Source: Pedobacter psychrotolerans (GTDB lineage Bacteria > Bacteroidota > Bacteroidia > Sphingobacteriales > Sphingobacteriaceae). Taken from it: a DNA stretch of 64,000 nt. The translations under genes and the position numbers were made by a program. The DNA is taken from contig NZ_SLWO01000001.1 of the NCBI RefSeq assembly GCF_004340665.1, positions 622,450-686,449 of the forward strand. Direction: 5' to 3'. The notes below the pieces were generated by a model that was not told the origin of the DNA, did no database searches, and saw only the letters and a list, made by a program, of their open reading frames with translations. Below are positions 26,158 through 35,328 of the stretch, piece by piece. Each line of letters begins with the position of its first letter. The stretch's first letter is position 1.

Positions 26158-28599
26158 ATGAAACGAATCTGTTTAATGTTTGTGCTTGCTGTATCCACTC
26201 TGAATACATTTGCGCAGCCATTTCAAAAAACTAAGCTGGGAATAAAAGCCATTGCCAATGGTAATGAAGTAGAGTTGCAATTTTATACACCATCCATTGT
26301 TCGGGTGATCAAATTCCCTGAAGGAAAACCGTTTTTAAAGGAAAGCCTTTCGGTAACCTTATCTCCAGCTAAAACCATTTTCACCACACAACAAACGGGC
26401 AGCACGGTGCTGTTAAAAACAGAAAAAATAAATGTCAGGTTGGATCTTGTAACCGGAAATGTTGAATTTTCTTCAGTTTCAGGTAAAGGGTTACTCAAAG
26501 AAAAAAATAAGGGAACAAAGTTTACTTCATTCAATGATACGGGCGCAGATAGTTATCATGTTTATCAGGCATTTACTTTAGACAAAGAAGAGCCAATTTA
26601 TGGACTTGGGCAACATCAACGTGGAGACCTGAATCAAAGAAATCAGAAATATAAGCTCGAACAGGGGAATGTAGAAGATGCCGTGCCCTTTTTTCAATCG
26701 GTAAAAGGTTATGGCCTGTTTTGGGATAATTATTCTCCAACTGAATTTCAGGATGATGCTGATGAAACGTCCTTTAAATCGCAGGTAGGGGATGGTGTAG
26801 ATTATTATTTTATGTATGGCGGCAATGCCGATGGTGTTATCGCCGACATGCGGACACTTACCGGGAAGGTGCCAATGTTCCCTTTATGGACATATGGTTT
26901 TTGGCAAAGTAAGGAGCGATATAAAAGCCAGCAGGAATTATTAAATGTAGTGAAAATGTATCGCGAACTGAATGTACCTCTTGATGGCATTATTCAGGAT
27001 TGGCAATATTGGGGAAATAACTATCTGTGGAATGCTATGGACTTCCTGAATGTAGATTTTCCTGATGGGAAAAAAATGGCTGATGATGTACATGCACAAA
27101 ATGCACACCTGATTATTTCCATCTGGTCTTCCTTTGGTCTGCAAACCAAGCCGTACCAGGAATTGGATAAAAAAGGCATGCTTTACAACATTAAAACCTG
27201 GCCAGAATCGGGTTCAGAGAAATGGCCTCCGAATTTGGATTATCCTTCTGGCGTGAGGGTGTATGATGCCTACAATCCTGAGGCCCGTGATATTTATTGG
27301 AAATATGCCAATAATGGCCTGCTTGCCAAAGGGATAGATGGATGGTGGATGGATTCTACTGAGCCTGATCACTTGCAGATTAAACCAGCTGATTACGATA
27401 CCAAAACCTATCTCGGTTCGTTTCGTAAAGTGCGTAATGCTTACCCACTTATGGCCGTGGGCGGTGTGTATGATCACCAGCGTAAAACTACATCAGATAA
27501 AAGGGTGTTTATTTTAACAAGATCTGCCTTTGCGGGGCAGCAACGTTACGGTGCCAATACCTGGTCTGGAGATACAGGTTCTAGCTGGGATACCTTCCGT
27601 AAGCAGATCCCTGCCGGATTAAATTTTTCGCTTACCGGCATACCACACTGGAACTCTGATATTGGTGGTTTTTTCGCTGGCGCATATAATAAAGCCTGGG
27701 GTGATGGCTCGGGCAGCAAAAATCCATTATATCAGGAACTGTACGTGAGGTGGCTTCAGTTTGGTACGTTTAATCCGATGATGCGCTCGCACGGAACAGA
27801 TGTGCCAAGAGAAATTTATCAGTTTGGAAAAAAGGGTGAGCCGATTTATGATGCCATTGATAAATTTATCAACCTCCGTTACACACTTTTGCCCTATATC
27901 TATTCTACTTCTTGGGCAGTTACGGCAAAGCAATCTACTTTTATGCGTGCCCTTTTTATGGATTTTGTAGACGATAAAAAAGTTTGGGATATTAACAATG
28001 AATACATGTTTGGTCAGTCTATCCTGGTGGCACCAGTTGTTAAAGCCCAATACACGCCAGAAACGATTGTGAAGGTGAATGAAAACAGCGGTTGGAATAA
28101 AAAAGAAGGTAAAGAAAGTGATCAGAAAGCTGCGATAGATTTTACTGCTGAAAAATCATCAAAGGTCTATCTTCCGGCTGGTACGTTATGGTACGACTTC
28201 TGGACGAATGAACAGTTGAAAGGTGGCCAGGAGCTTATCAAAAAGACAACTATTGATATAATTCCACTTTATATTAAGGCCGGTGCAATTATACCAATGG
28301 GTCCAAAAGTACAATATGCTACCCAACAAAAATGGGATAACCTTGAGGTTAAAGTATATCCTGGTGCAAATGGTTCTTTCATATTGTATGAGGATGAGCT
28401 GGATAACTATAATTATGAAAAGGGTGCCTACACGGAAATTGAATTTAACTGGAACGATGCCGCCAAAAAACTAACAATTGCCAATCGGAAAGGTAGTTAT
28501 AAAGGCATGCTTCAAAATAGAAAATTTGCCATTTTATTGCCATCAGGTGCAAAGAAAAATGTAACCTATACGGGCAAAAAAATAGAAGTGAAATTTTAG
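26158..28599 (+). CDS. glycoside hydrolase family 31 enzyme (alpha-glucosidase/alpha-xylosidase type)
   Basis: An 813-residue exported glycosidase with a signal peptide ending TFAQP. An N-terminal galactose-mutarotase-like domain (about 25-230) precedes the TIM barrel. The nucleophile is Asp399 in GIDGWWMDSTEPD, and the acid/base is Asp472 in TWSGDTGSSW. HWNSDIGGFF and MRSHGTD are further family motifs. C-terminal beta domains follow. The GIDGWWMDSTEPD form is common in alpha-xylosidases and related GH31 enzymes, but the substrate cannot be fixed. A terminator hairpin follows 33 bases after the gene, so it appears to be a single-gene unit. Confidence 0.93.
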   Translation: MKRICLMFVLAVSTLNTFAQPFQKTKLGIKAIANGNEVELQFYTPSIVRVIKFPEGKPFLKESLSVTLSPAKTIFTTQQTGSTVLLKTEKINVRLDLVTGNVEFSSVSGKGLLKEKNKGTKFTSFNDTGADSYHVYQAFTLDKEEPIYGLGQHQRGDLNQRNQKYKLEQGNVEDAVPFFQSVKGYGLFWDNYSPTEFQDDADETSFKSQVGDGVDYYFMYGGNADGVIADMRTLTGKVPMFPLWTYGFWQSKERYKSQQELLNVVKMYRELNVPLDGIIQDWQYWGNNYLWNAMDFLNVDFPDGKKMADDVHAQNAHLIISIWSSFGLQTKPYQELDKKGMLYNIKTWPESGSEKWPPNLDYPSGVRVYDAYNPEARDIYWKYANNGLLAKGIDGWWMDSTEPDHLQIKPADYDTKTYLGSFRKVRNAYPLMAVGGVYDHQRKTTSDKRVFILTRSAFAGQQRYGANTWSGDTGSSWDTFRKQIPAGLNFSLTGIPHWNSDIGGFFAGAYNKAWGDGSGSKNPLYQELYVRWLQFGTFNPMMRSHGTDVPREIYQFGKKGEPIYDAIDKFINLRYTLLPYIYSTSWAVTAKQSTFMRALFMDFVDDKKVWDINNEYMFGQSILVAPVVKAQYTPETIVKVNENSGWNKKEGKESDQKAAIDFTAEKSSKVYLPAGTLWYDFWTNEQLKGGQELIKKTTIDIIPLYIKAGAIIPMGPKVQYATQQKWDNLEVKVYPGANGSFILYEDELDNYNYEKGAYTEIEFNWNDAAKKLTIANRKGSYKGMLQNRKFAILLPSGAKKNVTYTGKKIEVKF

Positions 28600-28632
28600 A
28601 ACAATCGGGCTGATTTAGTGACCGTTCTGATT

Positions 28633-28674
28633 AATAGCCGCAGGAATCTATTTTTGATTTCTGTGGCTATTTTA
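28633..28674 (+). terminator. Rho-independent-type terminator after the GH31 gene
   Basis: AATAGCCGCAGGAATC (28633-28648) pairs with GATTTCTGTGGCTATT (28656-28671) through 16 base pairs including two G-U pairs, around a seven-base loop, followed by a T-rich run. Confidence 0.8.
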
Positions 28675-28848
28675 TTTACTTCCAGGTATGTGATATAACT
28701 ATTAAGTAAGAGAACAAGCAGCGGGTGAAAGTTGATGATTTGTGCTTATATTTGAAATGAGCAGTCGTTTTGCCCATTCCTAACTAACCATAATTGATAC
28801 TGAAGAAGATAAGACTGATCTCATCTCTAATGTCCTAAAAATAAAATT

Positions 28849-29283
28849 ATGGCGCTATTTAATCCTTATTTACATTTCACAGGAAATACCGAAGAAGCAT
28901 TTAACTTTTATAAATCAGTACTTGGTGGAGAATTTATCAAGTTGGTTCGTTATAAAGATTTGGCACCAGCTGCGGAATATGCAATACCTGAACCATACCT
29001 AGATAAAATCATGTATATCGCTTTGCCTCTCGGAAAAAATAATATGCTGCTGGGTTCTGACGCGATGCTGGAACATGAAGGTCGAAAATTTACTTTCGGA
29101 GATAATTTTCACATTGCCATTAGTGCTGAAAGTAAAGAAGAAGCTGACCATTTATTTACAGGGCTTTCAGCCGATGGGAAAATAGATATGCCGATTGAAG
29201 ATAGTTCCTGGGGCACTTACTTTGGTATGCTTACCGATAAATTTGGCGTTCAATGGACGGTAGATTTTGATCCGAATTTGTAA
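28849..29283 (+). CDS. VOC-family (glyoxalase/PhnB-like) protein
   Basis: A 144-residue protein of the vicinal-oxygen-chelate superfamily, PhnB/DUF1338-like subgroup. It starts PYLHFTGNTEEAFNFYKSVLGGEF (broken after NTEEAF), the typical first beta-alpha-beta of this group, followed by EPYLDKIMYIALPLG and a C-terminal DSSWGTYFGMLTDKFGVQW with the family's WG-x3-G-x4-D-x-FG-x-W pattern. These proteins bind small ligands or metals; the substrate is unknown. No operon partners: a terminator lies upstream and a repeat element downstream. Confidence 0.9.
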   Translation: MALFNPYLHFTGNTEEAFNFYKSVLGGEFIKLVRYKDLAPAAEYAIPEPYLDKIMYIALPLGKNNMLLGSDAMLEHEGRKFTFGDNFHIAISAESKEEADHLFTGLSADGKIDMPIEDSSWGTYFGMLTDKFGVQWTVDFDPNL

Positions 29284-29348
29284 AGGTTATGAGGTTAAAT
29301 ATTCGTATGTTATATCATGATGAGGGACCAGCTAGTTGATAAATTAGT

Positions 29349-29487
29349 TTTTAACCACCCCGCCTTTCAGGCACCTACTTGAAAAAAGGAGAGGAGTATA
29401 ATTTTACGATATGGGTGAGTTTCGAGAAATGTTTTTTTTCATAGTCTTTCTCTTCAAGGGGAAAGGTGCCGATAGGCGGATAGGGGT
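29349..29487. repeat. MITE-like dispersed repeat, family 2, copy 1
   Basis: About 139 bp, repeated at 33299-33435 and 33510-33649. It begins TTAACCACCCCGCC and ends GGCGGATAGGGGT, giving imperfect terminal inverted repeats. Between them are TTGAAAAAAGGAGAGGAGTAT and TTTCGAGA segments shared with the other copies. It is the main content of the 29284-29740 gap; the rest is AT-rich without a convincing gene. Confidence 0.8.
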
Positions 29488-29740
29488 AAAAATACCTAAT
29501 TGCCTGTAGTATTATTAACAGGAGGTTTATACCCTTTTTTAGATATCGTCCTTGTAAATATACCCGACCTTTATATAAACATCTATTACCGGGTTTATTA
29601 TGACTATATTTAAAAAGATACATTTTCTGTAAAGTTTGGAAGGGATGGGGGCGATCTCCAGTATTAAGCTTTACTTCTTTTCTTGCTTTCCTTTATAGCC
29701 TTATGCTATTAATGGAATTTTACTCCTTTTTTATAAATCT

Positions 29741-32700
29741 ATGTCAATTGTCAAACCACACCATATTATAGCCATTGGTGCCTCTGCAGGTGGTATGGAA
29801 GAGATTAATTCTTTTTTTGATCATACCCCGTTAGATGGCGTTTCTTACGTTATTGTACAGCATTTATCTCCTGATTTCAAAAGCAGGATGGTGGAATTGC
29901 TGGCAAAACATAGTAAGCTTATTGTTGAACAAGCTGAAGATGGGATGAGTGTTCAGTGTAATCAGGTCTATCTGATTCCAAGTGATAAGTTTATGACTAT
30001 ACAGCACAATAAGTTATACTTAACCGATAAGAAAAAAGTTAGAAGTCCTCATTTAACCATTAATACTTTCTTTGATTCGCTTGCAGTAGATTATGGTCAG
30101 AAGGCCATTGGTGTTATCCTATCTGGTTTGGGTTCGGATGGTACGGAAGGTGTTAAAGCAATTAAAAAGGCGGGTGGTATGGTAATAGCACGTGATCCGG
30201 AAACTTCTGAATTTGGCAGCATGCCCTTTCATGCCATCGCAACGGGTTTAGTTGATTTTGTAATGGAACCAAAGGAAATGCCCGAGACGATAGAAGATTA
30301 TGTGAAAAACGAAAATAATTTGCCTCATGATCAGGGAGATGATGATAAGAACCTTGCGGCAATAATAGAGCTGATCAGGCAAAATTCACCCCTTGATTTT
30401 ACAGATTATAAATTACCAACCATATTAAGACGAACCAAAAGAAAAGCTTTACATAGTAATTTTAAAACGCTCGGTGAGTATCTGAGTTTTTTGAAAACTA
30501 ACCCGAAAGAGATTGAAGCGCTGACCAAAGAATTCCTCATTAGTGTTACTTCCTTCTTCAGGGATAAGAATGCGTTTGAAGTGATTAAAAATAAGGTGCT
30601 TCCAAACATCCTTGAAAATTTAAATGCTGGTGAGGAATTAAAGATCTGGGTAGCCGGATGTGCTACAGGTGAGGAAGCTTATTCTATAGCCATACTCATT
30701 GCTGAACAGTTGAAAGATAAGCTATCCAATACGGTGGTAAAAATCTTTGCGACTGATATTGATACTGCAGCACTCGCTCATGCTGGCAAAGCCATTTATC
30801 CTGAGAATATTTCTAAAGATATACCGGCTGAACTGCTTGAAAAGTATTTCCAGAGAGAAGGCGAAAATTATAAGGTAAATCCTATCATACGTAAGATGTT
30901 GATCTTTGCCCAACATGATTTGGTGAAAAATCCGCCTTACTGCAATATGCACCTCATCACCTGTCGGAACCTGTTGATTTACATGTCGCCGGTTTTGCAG
31001 AAAAGAATATTTTCTATGATGCTTTTTGGCCTTAAAAAGCATGGCCACTTGTTTTTAGGTTCTAGTGAAAACCCAATCCCGATCATCAAAAACCTGGAGG
31101 TGATTGATAAGAAATGGAAAATTTACAGAAATCTGGAAACTAAACGTGCCGTTACCTTCGATGCTTTTTCTATGCCAGATTATTTAGATGCCAAATCTAA
31201 ACCCGCCCCCTCTGTACATGAAAATACACCAGCTGCCATAAATCACACTTTTGCAGAAGCCATGCATGAAAACCTGGCCGAAAACCTGGATTACCTTGCC
31301 GTTTGCGTTAATGCTAACCATCAGGTGATAAAATCTTATGGTGATACTTCTAAGTATCTGCTGCATAAACATTTCAGTTCCAATCTTTCTGAGTTGTTAC
31401 CAAAGGCACTTGCCATTGCCTTTAATACCTTAAGTAGGAAGGTGCTGAAAACAGATGAAAAAATTACTATAAATGGAATTGAAACCAATCTTGGCCAAAA
31501 GTTTATTAAAGTAAATTTGTCTGTAAGCCCTTTTATCTTAAAAGGTGAAGAAAACCTGCTATTGGTCACCTTTACGGAAGATAAATCCAATAATCCCGTA
31601 CCGCTAAATACTGTATTTGATGAAAAAATATATTTAGATCAGTACGTTGTTAATTTAGAAGATGAATTAAAAGAACTCAAAGATCGGCTTAAAGCAACTG
31701 AAGAAAAGCTCGAAGCTTCGGATGAGAATCTGCAATCATTCAATGAAGAATTAATTTCTGCAAATGAAGAAATGCAAAGTACCAATGAGGAAATGCAATC
31801 TGTTAATGAAGAACTTCATACCATTAATTCAGATTACCAGTTGAAAAACAGGGAGTTGCTGGAAATTAATGATGAATTAAATAATTATTTCAGGAGTAAT
31901 ATCAATGGACAGTTATTCATCGACAAGGAATTGCGTTTAATGAAATTTTCACCAGGTACGGTTAAGCAGATCAACCTGTTGGAAACAGATATTGGAAGGC
32001 CACTTAGCAATATCTCTACCAATATTAAATTTGAAACCATTATTGATGATATTAAAAAAGTACTGGAAGATGGAAGTGTAATTACCAAAGAAATTGAAAC
32101 CAATAACGGAAAATGGTATCAGATCATGACGATGCCCTACATCCAGCAGTCGGATAATAAAAGTACTGGTGCGATTATTACTTTTAATGATATTACTGAA
32201 TTAAAAAAAATACAGCTGGAACTGAATAACAGTAATAAAATGCTGGGTATTGCAATTGATTCAGCCGCTATGGGAACATGGTCAATTAACCTTAAAACCC
32301 GAGAATTTGTTCCATCACCGAGGCTAAAGCAGCTATTTGGTTTTCATTCTACGGAACTGATGAGTTATGATGCAGCTGTTAAACAAATTGATCAGGAATA
32401 CCAAACGCTGGTAAAAGATGCCGTGGAATCAAACATTTCAACCGGCAAAAAATACGATGTGGAATATCCCATAACTGGCCTTCATGATGGTAAACTGAGG
32501 TGGGTAAGGGGAGTTGGTGATCTTTCATATGATATGGATGACAAGCCAAATTATTTTACAGGTGTGCTATTTGAGATTACCACACACAAACAGGATGAGA
32601 TTAGAAAGAATGATTTTATTGCGATGGTGAGCCACGAACTTAGAACTCCTATTACCTTAATTCAGGCGCATATACAGATGTTAGTGGCCAGGGCAAATAA

Positions 32701-33277
32701 TGTAAAGGATGAGCAAAACATCAATAGTCTGAATAAGACGCTGATCCAGATTAAGAAAATGAATGTCCTGATTAATGGCTTTTTAAATGCATCAAGTTTT
32801 GGGGCTGGCAAAATCTATTTAAACTTGCAGGATTTTAAGATGGATCTGCTATTAAATGAAGTGGTGGAAGAAATTGCCATGATCACTACCAGTCACGTTA
32901 TTTTGCTAGAATATTGTCATGAATTAACCATTAATGCAGATCGGGATAAAATTGGACAAGTGATTAATAACTTTTTGAGCAATGCTATAAAATATTCTCC
33001 TAAAGGAGGAACGATAAAAGTGGCATGCCAGGAATTAAATGGCTCGGCACAGATCAGCGTAAAAGATGAGGGAACGGGAATAAATCCAAAAGACCAGAAA
33101 AAACTGTTCGATCGTTTTTATCGGATAGAAAGTGTTCATAACCAGACGGTTTCTGGCTTTGGTTTGGGACTTTACTTATCTTCAGAAATCGTTCAGCGGC
33201 ATAATGGAAGGGTTTGGGTAGATAGTGAAGTAGGCAAGGGCGCTACATTTTACTTCAGTTTGCCTCTTTCTAATTAA
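29741..33277 (+). CDS. CheB-CheR-PAS-histidine kinase fusion protein
   Basis: A 1178-residue soluble fusion. Residues 8-190 form a CheB methylesterase domain without receiver domain, with the triad Ser15 (GASAGG), His41 and Asp133 (GLGSDGT). Residues about 205-465 are a CheR methyltransferase with the SAM motif VAGCATGEEAYS and the CheR-typical ITCRNLLIY. A long coiled coil rich in E, N and S (about 640-715) leads to two PAS-like domains (about 720-835 and 845-945). His965 in VSHELRTP starts the kinase core, which ends with SNAIKYSPKGG and GFGLGLYLS. No receptors or other chemotaxis genes lie nearby, so it may serve a non-chemotactic signalling role. Confidence 0.93.
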   Translation: MSIVKPHHIIAIGASAGGMEEINSFFDHTPLDGVSYVIVQHLSPDFKSRMVELLAKHSKLIVEQAEDGMSVQCNQVYLIPSDKFMTIQHNKLYLTDKKKVRSPHLTINTFFDSLAVDYGQKAIGVILSGLGSDGTEGVKAIKKAGGMVIARDPETSEFGSMPFHAIATGLVDFVMEPKEMPETIEDYVKNENNLPHDQGDDDKNLAAIIELIRQNSPLDFTDYKLPTILRRTKRKALHSNFKTLGEYLSFLKTNPKEIEALTKEFLISVTSFFRDKNAFEVIKNKVLPNILENLNAGEELKIWVAGCATGEEAYSIAILIAEQLKDKLSNTVVKIFATDIDTAALAHAGKAIYPENISKDIPAELLEKYFQREGENYKVNPIIRKMLIFAQHDLVKNPPYCNMHLITCRNLLIYMSPVLQKRIFSMMLFGLKKHGHLFLGSSENPIPIIKNLEVIDKKWKIYRNLETKRAVTFDAFSMPDYLDAKSKPAPSVHENTPAAINHTFAEAMHENLAENLDYLAVCVNANHQVIKSYGDTSKYLLHKHFSSNLSELLPKALAIAFNTLSRKVLKTDEKITINGIETNLGQKFIKVNLSVSPFILKGEENLLLVTFTEDKSNNPVPLNTVFDEKIYLDQYVVNLEDELKELKDRLKATEEKLEASDENLQSFNEELISANEEMQSTNEEMQSVNEELHTINSDYQLKNRELLEINDELNNYFRSNINGQLFIDKELRLMKFSPGTVKQINLLETDIGRPLSNISTNIKFETIIDDIKKVLEDGSVITKEIETNNGKWYQIMTMPYIQQSDNKSTGAIITFNDITELKKIQLELNNSNKMLGIAIDSAAMGTWSINLKTREFVPSPRLKQLFGFHSTELMSYDAAVKQIDQEYQTLVKDAVESNISTGKKYDVEYPITGLHDGKLRWVRGVGDLSYDMDDKPNYFTGVLFEITTHKQDEIRKNDFIAMVSHELRTPITLIQAHIQMLVARANNVKDEQNINSLNKTLIQIKKMNVLINGFLNASSFGAGKIYLNLQDFKMDLLLNEVVEEIAMITTSHVILLEYCHELTINADRDKIGQVINNFLSNAIKYSPKGGTIKVACQELNGSAQISVKDEGTGINPKDQKKLFDRFYRIESVHNQTVSGFGLGLYLSSEIVQRHNGRVWVDSEVGKGATFYFSLPLSN

Positions 33278-33298
33278 TAACTGTTTAGAGACCATTGT

Positions 33299-33435
33299 TT
33301 TTAACCATCACCTTACGGGCACCGCTCCTTGAAAAAAGAAGGGGTGTATAAATTCACGATGTGGTTTGGTTTCGAGAGACCCTATTACACGCCCTTTCTC
33401 TTCCAAGGGAAAGGTGCCGCTAGGCGGATAGGGGT
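33299..33435. repeat. MITE-like dispersed repeat, family 2, copy 2
   Basis: Same layout as the copy at 29349-29487: starts TTAACCATCACC, contains GGGCACCGCTCCTTGAAAAA, CACGATGTGG, TTTCGAGAGACC and CGCCCTTT, and ends GGCGGATAGGGGT. It begins 22 bases after the stop codon of the CheB-CheR fusion gene. The apparent reading frame through it is not a gene. Confidence 0.8.
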
Positions 33436-33479
33436 TCCCGATCAAACTGACGAAGTTCTACCACCCTCCTGGCCTTTGA

Positions 33480-33512
33480 AACTTCGTAAGTTAATTTACA
33501 ACTTACGAAGTT
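33480..33512. terminator. strong perfect hairpin between two repeat copies
   Basis: AACTTCGTAAGTT (33480-33492) and AACTTACGAAGTT (33500-33512) are perfect inverted repeats of 13 bases around a seven-base loop. It separates family 2 copies 2 and 3 and sits between a plus-strand gene and a minus-strand gene facing each other, so it could end transcription from both sides, although a clean T-tract is missing. Confidence 0.45.
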
Positions 33513-33649
33513 TAACCACCCCGCCCTACGGGCACCGCTCCTTGAAAAAGGGAGGGGAGTATTAATTTCACGATGTGGTTTAGTTTCGAGAGACCCTGTT
33601 ACACGCCCTTTCCCTTCCAGGGGAAAGGTGCCGCTAGGCGGATAGGGGC
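33510..33649. repeat. MITE-like dispersed repeat, family 2, copy 3
   Basis: Nearly identical to copy 2 in the same orientation: starts GTTTAACCACCCCGCC, carries GGGCACCGCTCCTTGAAAAA, CACGATGTGGTTTAG, TTTCGAGAGACC, CACGCCCTTTCCCTTCC, and ends GGCGGATAGGGG. It lies directly behind the sterol-desaturase-like gene. Confidence 0.8.
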
Positions 33650-33655
33650 CATTTT

Positions 33656-34486
33656 TTATGCTGCCTGAGCCTTTTTATCTTCTTCTTTCTGCGACGTATG
33701 GCCAAAGCGCTGATCCTGCAAGCGGTCATATTCTTTCACATAATCAGGATGTTCAGTGCCCAGCACCCGGTCCCAGATTCTGAAATACAATCCATAGTTT
33801 CCTTTAAATTTACTATGGTGCAGGTTATGGTGTACTGAAGTATTCAGCACCTCAAATGCCCAGGTATAGCGGAACGATTTGGGCATAATTTCATAGCCAA
33901 GATGTCCATACACATTGATTATAAAACCTGTTACGGTAAAGAGCAATATGGTTAAAGGGTGCATTGGCAGTAGGATAACTATGGGCACCAACACCAAGCC
34001 TTCAGTAATGGCTTCCAGGATATGAAAACTATATGATGTCCAAGGTGAAGGATTGGTGCTTTTGTGGTGAACCAGATGGGTAAATTTGAACAATTTCTTA
34101 TGGTGTAATAAACGGTGCATCCAGTAAAAATAAGTATCGTGGATAATCAAACTCAGTACGATTGCAACGCCAATGTACCAAATTGGGAAATCATTAATGT
34201 GATCATAAATTCTGGTGTATTGACGCAAAGGTGTGAAAGCTAAGCCAACGGCGATGATTGAAAATATCAGTGTGCTTTGCATGGAATGCCATACTTCCCG
34301 GGCGAAATCTTTTTTAGTGGCAAGCTTTTGCTGAATCTTAAATTTGCCAAGTTTTGAAGGCATCAGCAGATAAAACATTGCAAAAGGAATTCCTGCAAGT
34401 ATAAAATATCGGATAGCCGAAAGACTAAAAATATTAATGGTGGCTTCTATTATCTTTTCCATATCTATATCATTTTTATACTCCAA
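33656..34486 (-). CDS. sterol desaturase/fatty-acid hydroxylase family membrane enzyme
   Basis: A 276-residue membrane di-iron enzyme with about five hydrophobic segments. The histidine clusters that bind the two irons are complete: HDTYFYWMHRLLHH, THLVHHKST and HHNLHHSKFKGNYG. Members hydroxylate or desaturate lipids (sterols, fatty acids, sphingoid bases, carotenoids); the substrate here is unknown. Since Sphingobacteriaceae make sphingolipids, a lipid hydroxylation role is possible but unproven. It is 66 bases downstream of a Crp-like regulator on the same strand, likely its regulator. Confidence 0.9.
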   Translation of the reverse strand: MEYKNDIDMEKIIEATINIFSLSAIRYFILAGIPFAMFYLLMPSKLGKFKIQQKLATKKDFAREVWHSMQSTLIFSIIAVGLAFTPLRQYTRIYDHINDFPIWYIGVAIVLSLIIHDTYFYWMHRLLHHKKLFKFTHLVHHKSTNPSPWTSYSFHILEAITEGLVLVPIVILLPMHPLTILLFTVTGFIINVYGHLGYEIMPKSFRYTWAFEVLNTSVHHNLHHSKFKGNYGLYFRIWDRVLGTEHPDYVKEYDRLQDQRFGHTSQKEEDKKAQAA

Positions 34487-34552
34487 AAGTATAAAGCAGA
34501 TGAGTTTGGCGGCGTTAACAAAAGATAATTTAGCAGCTTAACAAAGGATAAT

Positions 34553-35155
34553 TTATGTTGATGTTTTCCCTTTTGTATGCATTCTTTTTCGGATTCGGCT
34601 CAAAGATACAGGCGTAATACCAAGCATGGAAGCAATGTATTTATCAGGCACCCGGTTTACCAGGTCAAACCGTTCAGCCAGGAGCTCGCGGTAACGCTCT
34701 TCAGGCGATTGTGTAACAAAAGATTCCAGCATTTTTAAAGATTCTGCCAGCATTTTCATCAGGAAAAAGTTACGGAGTGGTTCGTATTCCGGGTGGGTTT
34801 TCAGAATCTCTTCCAAAACATCATAATCTATCTGCAACAACTTTACAGGTTCCAGTGCCCTGTAAATAAACCGGGAAGGTTGGCGGTTGATAATGGTATC
34901 ATGTGAAGCGATAAACTGGCCTTCCCAACGGAGGAGAAGTGTGGCTTCATCACCATTTTCCTTAATGGTATATGCCCGAATGACGCCTTGTTCAATAAAA
35001 GCCAGTCGTCGGCTGTTTTCTTCTTCGCGGATGTAGGCTTCATTCGTTTCCAGCAATACCGGAGTAGTCATGGCAAATAATGGTGCTGTATCGGCTGGTA
35101 ACACACCCGCTAAATCAAACAATAATTCCTGTAAAGTATCAATTGATGTTCCCAT
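34553..35155 (-). CDS. Crp/Fnr-family transcriptional regulator
   Basis: A 200-residue regulator with a cyclic-nucleotide-binding-like fold (about 25-115: RRLAFIEQGVIRAYTIKENG as part of the roll) and a C-terminal helix-turn-helix with YIASMLGITPVSLSRIRKRM. This SLSRIRK form is typical of the short Crp-like regulators of Bacteroidota, for which the ligand is mostly unknown. It is transcribed away from a second Crp-like gene (35329), sharing a 173-base control region, and lies upstream of the sterol-desaturase-like gene, a probable target. Confidence 0.9.
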   Translation of the reverse strand: MGTSIDTLQELLFDLAGVLPADTAPLFAMTTPVLLETNEAYIREEENSRRLAFIEQGVIRAYTIKENGDEATLLLRWEGQFIASHDTIINRQPSRFIYRALEPVKLLQIDYDVLEEILKTHPEYEPLRNFFLMKMLAESLKMLESFVTQSPEERYRELLAERFDLVNRVPDKYIASMLGITPVSLSRIRKRMHTKGKTST

Positions 35156-35279
35156 ATTAAAAATAACAAATGCCCATGAGCAATTGCTAAATTAGAAATA
35201 ACCAGGCATGCCTGCAAAATTATTGCCCTTCATAAATATTTTGAGCGGTTAGCAAATGTGCTTTCTTGAATGATAATTT

Positions 35280-35295
35280 TTTGCCAAATGGCAAA
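35280..35295 (+). promoter_or_regulatory. candidate operator TTTGCC-N4-GGCAAA, copy 1
   Basis: The 16-base inverted repeat TTTGCCAAATGGCAAA ends 33 bases upstream of the Crp-like gene at 35329. The same 16 bases, with the same neighbours on both sides, occur at 35906-35921. The 6-4-6 geometry fits a Crp/Fnr-type dimer, suggesting autoregulation. Confidence 0.65.
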
Positions 35296-35328
35296 TGCTC
35301 CATGGCTTACTTTGCCTAACTTACCTGC

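Noticed and set aside
33329..33565. Open frame of 78 codons after the CheB-CheR fusion gene
   Set aside because: It runs through repeat family 2 copy 2 into copy 3; the frame is a by-product of repeat sequence and lacks any protein-like pattern.
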